A stretch of DNA of 64,000 nt from contig CM053800.1 of NCBI GenBank assembly GCA_028671895.1, forward strand, positions 21,101,886 through 21,165,885, in the 5' to 3' direction. Made by a program: the position numbers and the translations under genes. Under the pieces are notes generated by a model that worked only from the letters and a program-made list of their open reading frames with translations, was not told the origin of the DNA and did no database searches. Below, piece after piece: positions 55,721 through 64,000 of this stretch (positions within the stretch are counted from its first letter, which is position 1; the number at the start of each line of letters is the position of its first letter). The DNA comes from Oenanthe sinensis (lineage: Eukaryota; Streptophyta; Magnoliopsida; Apiales; Apiaceae).

Positions 55721-57262
55721 TGAAGGGTTTCGTGACTCAAACGCAGCGGAATAAACGCGAAAAATAAATCAAAATAGCGAAACCCTCCGCAGGATCCATG
55801 CGAAAACAAAAGATTTAATTCGGAGATAAAGAATAAATACCTTTAGAAGCTTTAACATTTCATTAATGGAAGATTAATGGAGGTCCAAAGCTTGTTTAAT
55901 CACCACGTATCCCGCTCTCGCGATCTACGCTCTACGGTTTCCACACGAACACTTTTCATGAAGGATTGATGTGTACTAGCACCCGAAAACTTCTTCTCTC
56001 TCTATCTTCCTCTTTTCTAGAACGGCTAGGGTTTTTGTAAAATCTCTATCTTATTAAATCAGCCCATAAAGAGATTATATAGAGAGAGGAATAAGTTTTC
56101 TAATTATAATCCAATTATAATTAATACTAATCCAAAATTCTAAATTTTTTAATTAAGTCTCACTTAATTAATTAATTATTAATTTTGGAATTAGTTTAAG
56201 TAATTCATTTATTCTATTTATATAATTAATTAAGTCATACTTAATTAATATCATAAATAAAATAAATTACTTATTTAATTTAAATTCATAATTTAAATTA
56301 TTTCTCCTTCAAGCGTTCTTTGTGTGTGACCCTGTAGGTTATTATTACGTTGGCAACAATTTTAATATCTAATTAAAATTGTAAACAATGAGCGGCATCT
56401 AGTAATACATCATTGCTACCCAAGTAATAATAATAAATCGGTGATTCGATTAAGCCTTTCGTGAATAATGTTCCATGTAATATAATCCCTTTAATCTTGA
56501 TATTATAGATTAAACTCAAGGCATGTCTCGTGTCATCCTCTTCATAATTTAATCTTTATTTTCTTGATCGATGAGTAGACTATTAAAATCAAATCAATAT
56601 TTGAGCACGGCCGTGCATTTCATAGTCTCACTCAAACAAGATGCCAATAATATCACTCCTAAAATTAGGAGGATTAAATCCCATCTAGATCATTCATATT
56701 TCTCATACGATTCATAATATACCCAATGTCCACTTTTATCATCACCCGGTCAAAGGTAACTTTTAATGTAATCAAAGTATATTAATTCTCGTATAGAAAT
56801 ATAATGATTTCAGGTCTAAGGATAATTACACCATTATCACAGTGAGAATTACTTATGACACTTACTTAACATGTAGAATCTCACGGCGGGTCATTCCAGT
56901 GCCATGCATTGATACATGCACTTATGTTCTTGACTTTAGTATCCCCATACCTATGACCAATGAGATGTGGTCATCTGTCAAGAAACATACTAGTCTTTGT
57001 GCATTATTATTGTCCTTAAATAATAATACTCGACTAGGGAATTTTAGGAATAAGATACTATTCATATAATCTCATTTTTAAGTCACATACTTAAAGATAT
57101 AGAATACGTATCAAAATTCCAAGGACATTTATTATGCTTTCAATTTATTACGCAGTAAACAAAACATAATAAATAAATAATAATCAATAAAACATAATCC
57201 TTAATAATAAATATTTTCCTTAAAATATAAAAAGTATTGTCTCTAGAGCACAATTACTAACA
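55721..57262 (-). mobile_element. 5' LTR of F
   Basis: 1542 bp, matching 48518-50059 with two substitutions seen. It ends at ACCTT, the target duplication. Confidence 0.93.
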
Positions 57263-57267
57263 ACCTT

Positions 57268-59261
57268 AACATTCCAAAATATATTTTTCATCCTAAAGAG
57301 AAGGAAAAATATATGAAGGAATGGTAAATGATTCCATTAAAGCACTTTTAGTAAAAGAGTTTTGTCGGTTCTAAAGATTTATTATTTAAGAACATGATAC
57401 CAATAGAAATTTTCTTTAAGATACTTATCCCATAATAAAACGTGGGATGTGTATCAGAGAAAAATTTTATCCCTTATGAATTTCTTTTAAGGCAAACTTC
57501 CCATAATAAAATGCGGGAATTTATACCAAAGAAGAAATTCAACTTTTTTACTACATTCTATCTTAATGAAATGACTCTTTTCCTTTAAAACCTAAGTACT
57601 GTGTGTTTTGAAAATAGTTTCGCAAAACATCCTTATCAGATAGAGGACTATGATTTTCCGACTCATAATGCAATTATGATTTACATCAGTTTCGTCCACC
57701 TGATAGTATCCCTGACTTAAAATAAAAACATGACAATTAGGGTAAATGATTGCTTAACAATGTAGTACTAGGCCTTCAAAGCAACAACCACTGTTTCGGT
57801 ACTATGAATCAATGTGAAACATACATTGAAACAAGCGTTTAAAAACAAATCATTTTACAAGAGATTTGTACCTCGAAGTAAAAATAATTCCTCTAAATAA
57901 AATAGCAGTCACAAAGTTTCTACCACTTTAAATGGAAAAATTAAGAGAGAAAACGGTTTTGAAAATATAGCATTTAAAACTAGATTTGGAGAGAGGATAA
58001 AAGATTTTGAGATTGGAGAAAAATTATCCTCAAGAAAAATTTAATTCACACCCTAGGTTTGGAAAAATAAAGTAGGGTTGTAAATCAAACGATTTTCAAA
58101 AGAGAAGTTTTGAAAAAGAATTTTGATGTTTTCTTCTCTAAAACTAATAGAAAAATGAATGTATCTTTGAATAAAACATTTTGGAAAAGAATCAGACAAG
58201 AAACTCTTTTTAACACATTCAAGTTTAAAATTCAGTTAAATAAAGAAAACTAATTGTAATACTTATGTAATACTAAACAGTTACCACAGACATGCATATA
58301 TAAATCAAATAACATGTGACAATTATTCAGTAGAACAATAAGCATTTAGGCATATTTTTATTATTAGTGATTTCAGATAAGCAACAAATATTATCACTAA
58401 TTTTAAAAATATCACAATTAATTGCAAAGAAACCTTAATAAAATATCATTACTTGATATTTATCAATAATTTCAAAATGCAAGAAATTATGCTTCTAACA
58501 TTTTATCAAATTAAAATTATAAAACTAATAAACATTAAATTGCATCAATCCATAATTTTAATAAGATAAAATAATTTCACTAAATATTAAAATATAGATT
58601 AGATTGAATATTAGCATCTAACCTCCTACGCTATATCTAATCATTGTCACTCTAGCATATTACAATTATATTCATAACAATTATTAATGATATACATAAG
58701 CTCGAGAAAATAGTTGAATAAAAATTCACAAGTCCTTTGAATATTGACACTTAATACTTGTAATCCTAATTACAACTCCTCGCAAATAAAATCAAATTTT
58801 AGAAATATTTTCAAAGTATATAAAATATTGAGATTTTTATACACATGACTTGGAAAATACTTCATCTTCCAATATTAGTGAGTTTTGAAATATGCATTAT
58901 TTATTTAGAACAGAAATTCTAAATATTGTCACTAATATTAAAAGTATCACAATTATTTATAAAAAAATATTTAAAAATATCAGAGCAAAATATCAGAGCA
59001 ATTAAGCAAGATATCATTGACTAATACTCATTAAATATTTAACAAACAAATAATTATGCTACTAACTTATGCTAGAAAATCTAACTATCACATATGCATT
59101 AAACATTGTAAGCATGATAATTAAACTAATAATAAAAAGTATGAGGTACTGGTTATCAAATAAATTCACAAGTCCTTTAAATATTGAAAATTTAATACTT
59201 GTGAACTCATTTGAGAATTCCTTTCATATGGGATATCCAATATATATGCAAATAAATAATA
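57268..59261 (-). other. Spacer between D's pol and ORF3
   Basis: Two kilobases of AT-rich sequence with no gene. At 57420-57540 there are two imperfect copies of CCCATAATAAAA followed by a CGTGGG or TGCGGG word. The LTR-type motifs GTCATACCGA and GCGCAAC are not visible here, in contrast to the spacers of A and C. Confidence 0.5.
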
Positions 59262-62190
59262 TCCCAAGTTCAATAACCAACTTAGACAAAATAAATTCAT
59301 CAAGTTATTTAGCAAAGATCTGCAAGCTATTCTACTAAGGACAATCTCGAAAGAAATGATATCTGGTGTCCATGAGCTTATTCCTTAAGTGGTGTGGAGA
59401 TATCAACAGAGTTGTTGGAGTTGAAGTGGTTTCCTTGTCTAGAAGATCAGAGCATCACATTCACTAGCTGCTTTAATTTTAGCCTTTGCTGCAACTATGT
59501 GTGTTGAATGCTTTCTCTCATTTCAACAAGAAATCAACCTCTTCCATAAAATTGACAGCTTCTAGGAATGACTTCCCTGTCTTTCTTACAACCTGCATCT
59601 ATATCTATATAGCCAATTAGGTTAAACGTAGTATCTTTAGGGTACCTGATTCTAAGAATTGGTGATCCCCTAAGATATCTAACAATTCATAACTTAGCTA
59701 TAAGATAAGATTCTCTAGTATCCACTTGGAAACTTGTACATAGACATACCGAGAATAAAATATATGGTCTTCATGCAATTGAAAAAGTAATGATCTGAAT
59801 ACCTCTATAACTTGTCACTTCAGTTCATATACCTGACTTGCATTAACTAAGCTTAGTGGTCTGTTTGAAAGAAGTCTTGGCAGGTCTAGAATCTTCTAAA
59901 TTGCGCATCTTCAAAAGATCCTTGATTTACTTTAATTGTCATCATTCTTTTGAATTAATTGTAATCCAAAAAGAATTGCAACTCTTCCAACATGCTCATG
60001 TTACCTTACTCTCCATTTACTTAGCAAATATCTTGCCAAATTTTCATTAGTAGACCCACATATAATATAATCATGGTATACTTGCACATATATGACATTG
60101 TGTGTGCCCTGTATTCTAGAGAGATATATGTGTATAACGACTCTGCCAAAATCATTTTCAAGTAATAAACTAGTTAGAGTGTCATACCATGTCCTTGACG
60201 ATGCTTGAATTCTTACCTCCGTCGTAAAGAGCTTGTGAAGAGAATGATATACAAATTCCAATGATCTGCAACTTCAAAGTCCAGGAAATGTTGTACATCA
60301 GCTTCAACTTCTAACTCACCATTCAGGAGTGCCCTTGTTCACATTCATCTGATAAATATTCATGCTTGAATGCTCAACAACTAGGTCTTGTTAGGTCCTT
60401 AGGCCCTAAAAGAATCAAGTCTCATCAATAGTGCTTACTGGTTGACCTTGAAAGACCCGAAGATTCTGTTTCCATCATCATCGATACCTTCTACTTGATA
60501 GTAACCTGTAGCAACCAGTTTGGCTTTGTCTCTCATAACAATGCCAATAATCTTCTAGTCTCTGAGAACCCTTACTGTACCAATTTCAACTTCGACTTTA
60601 GTGGTCTGGGTTCCAGCTTCAGTAGTTTCTGCCTTCCAACTGATTGAGATCATCTTGCATTGCAATCACTCAATCTGGATCAATCAGTGCATCTTCAATA
60701 TTCTTTGGGATTCCAGATGTTAGATCCCGAAAAATATATGTTCATCTTGATTAGCACTTCTAGCCTTTACTCAATAATCTGGTTTACTAAGAACTAGACT
60801 CCAGGATTTACTTTGACTTCAAACCTTTTGTCTTGACAGATATGTTCTTGATGTATTCCTTTGATCTTCATTGTGTTGTGTACGACTAGTAGATCCTTAT
60901 TTTATTTGCTCCCCCTGAGTTGCTGCTAGGAAGTGTTGAAGATCCTTAACCTTTTTTAATGGATTCTGTTAAAGTCCACGAGTTGTGTAGTTTCACTACC
61001 ATTTCCACTAATAGGATCTGAATCAACATCATTATCATTGTTTCCTTCTACAACCTCAGTTTCATCATCAATATCTAAATTTGAATCTGACGGGATGTCA
61101 AAATTCAAAGATTCAGAATAGTCTTTCATTTGAATGCTTGGGAGCTTGGTGTAGTAGGTTGACACATTCAGACTTTTAATCCCCTCCTGGTTTTACATCA
61201 TCAATGAATAGCCGAGGAAAATTGTTCCTTGAGTCTTAACTTCTTGTCAAGATACTCATATAAGTCTTCAGTAAATATCCATTTCCTCCAAACACACGAA
61301 AGAGTTTCAGTGTTTGCTTCTGGTTGGCTATTAACTCATATGATGTCTTTTCACGATCTTGTTGATTAACGCAACATGTTGTGTTAATTGCTTCAGCATC
61401 AAAGTACCTTTTTCAGTGCAGAATTCATTTAGAACTTCATTCATGAAATTTAGTTCCATTATATAACTTCAAAGTTCTCACAGCTTACTTTGCTTCCAAC
61501 TTGATCTTTCTGATGTGATCAATCACCATCTGTGACATTTTGTCTGTTGAATGCACGAACATCACCAATTTGTAACTAGGGTTGTCATCAATAACCATTA
61601 CGCATATTTATTCCATGCCATAACTTGCTTCAGTGTGATGTTTTCATTGACTTCCCTATATGACATACTTCAAAATGTCCTTCTAGATAGAATTCCAAAT
61701 GAAGTAGTCCTCTCACTCATTTTTATCGGAGAATTCATTGTCTTGTTGACCAAGTGTGAGAGCTTCTTTTGCCATAGCTAACTCTTTACTGATGAAGCTT
61801 TACTGAAAGGTTCACTTCACATTTGCATACAAAATCCATGTCAGCTACAAACAAATTTCCTCACTCTCATTTGAGCGAGCTTCCAACCTTCTTGTTTGTG
61901 ATCAAACACTTTTCATTTTCAATGCTTTTCCAGAAAACCCTTGATAAAGAATTCCCTAGTGCCATGTAGATAGTGCTTAAGTCCTTCCACAAGAAAGATG
62001 CTTCCACTTATGACAATTTCAAAAATCATTGGATAACAAAATCTCTTGTAAATCCTTTACTGTCATCTCCAAAGGTTACCATTGGATAGGCTTTCTCAAC
62101 CAACTGTGATATTAAAGCTTTAATTTTAATCATATGCCTCGAACAATAAATGTCACGAAGTCACATAACTTTTGTCTTTTGTTACATACT
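59262..62190 (-). pseudogene. pol: Copia pol of element D, very decayed
   Basis: Fragments in the order of B's pol, minus strand: an RNase H end (DEF..SKLV.ELG-like) near 59300; an RT piece at 60001-60261 (SSRTWYDTL, IYVQVYHDYIICGSTNENLA) where YVDD has become YHDY; an acidic linker at 60956-61165; integrase remnants at 61300-61750; and a protease-region SRHM near 62126. Frameshifts occur every one to two hundred bases. The right end carries the TAATC...TGATTGCAG string seen at gag-pol boundaries of A, B and C. This is the oldest-looking pol in the window. Confidence 0.8.
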
Positions 62191-62545
62191 CTGCAATCAC
62201 AAATGATTAAGCTTCTTGGTACTCAACTTCAATTGAGTCCATATGGGTTAGAGATATTATCAGATGTAACAAAAGCTTCAATATGCAAAAATCACATGGA
62301 TAGAAGAACTAACAAATTAATTACTAATTCTGTCTAGTCCATTTCTGTTTTTGTCTAACATTTTAACTATATCTAATTATCTAAGTCAGTTTTAGATTAA
62401 GCTTCGAATCTACAAATATTACTGACTACTTAGATAATTCTACCATCTTTTAGTATTCTACTCCTTAACAAGCAATACTTGAAATGATATGACATTTAAG
62501 TACAACTGTGTGTGTGAGAGCAAATCATGTGAAAATAAGCACATA
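62191..62545 (-). pseudogene. gag: Probable gag C-terminal remnant of D
   Basis: Only the last codons are recognisable: a QLKLSTKKLNHL-like string before the TGCAG boundary corresponds to the gag end ANQILVPKKK of C. Further right nothing is readable before LTR G begins. The flank of G is ACATA. Confidence 0.4.
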
Positions 62546-63811
62546 TGAAAGGCTATATGTATAGACCTATATGTAACATATGGTTATAACTCAACACAAG
62601 AACAAGACGTGTAAATAATATGAATTTATCACCGAAATCAGGAAGAAAGATTCTAGTGATCCAAATCTGCAAATTAGTCAAGCAATGAATTGCAGAGCTC
62701 AAGTACAGGAATCGATAAGATAGAATATACGGCAAATACAAAGAATCAAAATATTAGATGGAATCTTAGAGTCTACTATAGATTGCTGGAGGAAGTTCAG
62801 TCATATGTTTAGACTTCAGTGAAGGATAAAGTTCGAAGATGTTCAGGGTTTCAGATATGTTTGTGGTTCAGCATAAGTGTCAGAGGATTCCAATGTACTT
62901 ATAATAGAAGCACTTCTTAACAACTAGAGAAACATGGCCAATTGAATAGTCAAGAAGGTGTGGAGATCAAGTTCGTGTTAGTCGTTTGTAAACCAGACCA
63001 GTTGCAATAAACGTCAGCACAAAAGGAATTGAGAACTGCATCTATGTTAGAAAAGAATTGGCTGTATAACCGTTGTGTGCTAAAGCTCAGAGAAAATCAA
63101 GTTCAGGTAGTAAAGGTAAATTTATTAACTTGGTTGTAGTGAAAGAAAATATTACAGAGCTTTGAATCGTTGGAAAAATGGCTAAGTGAGAAGCAGCTCA
63201 GTTACTTGGACCACAAGAAGCCACGTAGCTGTACTGAAAAAGCCTACACATAAATTGAAGCAGAGCCATTCATTTGGAGAAGTCTTCTACAACACAACAA
63301 AAATATCCAGAGAGAGAGAAGGCAAAGCCGATGAGGAGAGAACACCCAGAAAAATCTATACCTCTTCACCGGAGATGTATTAGTGGCCGGTCCCTTAACA
63401 AAAATGTTCAGGGCCACTATATATCACTCACTACGATCTTAGTTTCCTTTGTACTGATCTAGAAATACGTGTATAGGAAATTGAGAGTTATATTTTTGTT
63501 AAGCAGCGAAGAACTTGTTCTTCGGACCGGATTTGTTGGCCGGGTGTAGCAACCTCAGGGTTTATATTTATCAAATGATATATTCCCCGAATCTTGTGTT
63601 GTTTATTTTACTACTAATTTTCTAGAACCGAACTGATTAATCCTAAACACAGAAAATTAGTAAGCAGCTCCGTAAACACTATTCACCTCAAGAATACGAG
63701 CCCACTAACCGAACTCTAAATTATTTATCCGCAAAAGATTCGAAAGAATTTTTTAATTTAGTGAGTATCGTATTCAACCCCCCCCTTCTACGATACTTCC
63801 GGGGCCTAATA
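62546..63811 (+). mobile_element. G: 5' LTR of a Copia element
   Basis: 1266 bp from TGAAAGGCTATATG to GGGGCCTAATA, followed by a primer site, so it is a 5' LTR. It has the AACCAGACC box near 62990 with ACGTCAGC beyond it, an ATAACTCAAC word about 55 bases from its start as in D's LTR, and a CACTATATATCAC core near 63415. It has no GTCATACCGA or GCGC array. The last dinucleotide is TA rather than CA. The short plus frames inside are not genes. Confidence 0.83.
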
Positions 63812-63812
63812 A

Positions 63813-63829
63813 TTGGTATCAGAGCTTGC
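63813..63829 (+). other. Primer binding site of G
   Basis: TTGGTATCAGAGCTTGC contains a perfect TGGTATCAGAGC, the complement of the initiator Met tRNA end. Confidence 0.92.
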
Positions 63830-63914
63830 TGATTGATATACAAATCAAGATCCATTAGCTCAGTGAAGCTCGTCAGGCGGAAGCTGTTTGAACTCAGAAT
63901 GTTTAGAGGCCATG

Positions 63915-64000
63915 TTAAATAAATTTATTTTATAAATTTAAATTTAAATAAATTTATTTTATAAATTTAACTTATGTAAATTTATTTTATAAATTTAATT
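63915..64000 (+). repeat. AT-rich tandem repeat in G's leader
   Basis: Three copies of about 30 bases built on AAATTTATTTTATAAATTTAA, running to the window end. Each unit is itself close to a palindrome (AAATTTAT...ATAAATTT). Confidence 0.75.

Larger units (their letters stand above)
48518..57262 (-). mobile_element. F: Copia element with near-identical LTRs and a dead interior
   Basis: 8745 bp, flanked by ACCTT on both sides (48513-48517 and 57263-57267). The LTRs are 1542 bp each, with only two differences seen (near 48655 and 49621). The minus-strand interior has a purine tract at the left, decayed RNase H, RT, integrase and gag, a long leader with a 332-bp duplication, and a primer site at the right. 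It belongs to a different Copia branch from A-E. It is inserted in D, upstream of the ORF3 remnant. Confidence 0.92.

Noticed and set aside
63186..63462. Two overlapping plus frames in G's LTR
   Set aside because: No conserved motif, inside the LTR, and no counterpart in other LTRs.
1..64000. Host genes, tRNA or rRNA genes
   Set aside because: No clover-leaf consensus, rRNA core or non-transposon protein was recognised. A search could still reveal short host fragments in the AT-rich gaps.

Overview
The window is plant nuclear DNA, almost certainly from an angiosperm and probably a eudicot. It is strongly A+T-rich, and essentially everything I can recognise is LTR retrotransposon sequence. 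I see no host gene, rRNA, tRNA, CRISPR array or prokaryotic feature. The elements are Ty1/Copia with the Copia domain order gag - protease - integrase - reverse transcriptase - RNase H and initiator-Met-tRNA-type primer sites. Most have several polypurine tracts before the 3' LTR, a trait I associate with the Sirevirus-like lineage. One large solo LTR looks like Ty3/Gypsy.

Layout, with labels used below. L1 (1-1234, plus) is the right part of an LTR inserted in the extra downstream gene (ORF3) of element A. A (1235-9493, minus) is a decayed Copia element: ORF3, a regulatory-looking spacer, pol, gag, primer site and a 54-bp LTR stub. An unclassified 0.8-kb LTR-like stretch follows (9494-10295). 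C (10296-40068, minus) is a long Copia element with a 3' LTR, a roughly 1.2-kilo-residue ORF3, a regulatory spacer, pol, gag and a 5' LTR. C is split by two insertions. One is B (10524-22170, plus), a full-length, young, nearly intact element flanked by GTTTT. The other is S (24343-29194), a solo LTR flanked by ATATT. E (40069-43829, plus) is the ORF3 and 3' LTR of another element, abutting H (43830-44745), a gag fragment. D (44746-62545, minus) is an old, badly decayed element. F (48518-57262, minus) is nested in D, flanked by ACCTT, with nearly identical LTRs but a wrecked interior. G (62546-end, plus) is a 5' LTR plus primer site running off the window.

The most interesting signals concern how these elements may be expressed. 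In B, gag and pol are separated by two in-frame stops, and these lie inside a 138-nt stretch that looks like an intron. It has a GTAAGT donor, a CTAAT branch site and a TGCAG acceptor, and its removal would leave gag and pol in one frame. The acceptor region recurs in A, C and D. Several elements carry ORF3, a large gene downstream of pol that I cannot name. In A and C it is preceded by a spacer with the same repeated motif as that element's or family's own LTR (GTCATACCGA in A, GCGCAAC in C), which suggests a second internal promoter. Arms complementary to each other flank the polypurine tract in B, E and D. LTRs of six elements share a hairpin-like box around AACCAGAC.

All coordinates and difference counts were read by eye. 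Family names beyond Copia/Gypsy are inferred from domain content and architecture, with no database search.
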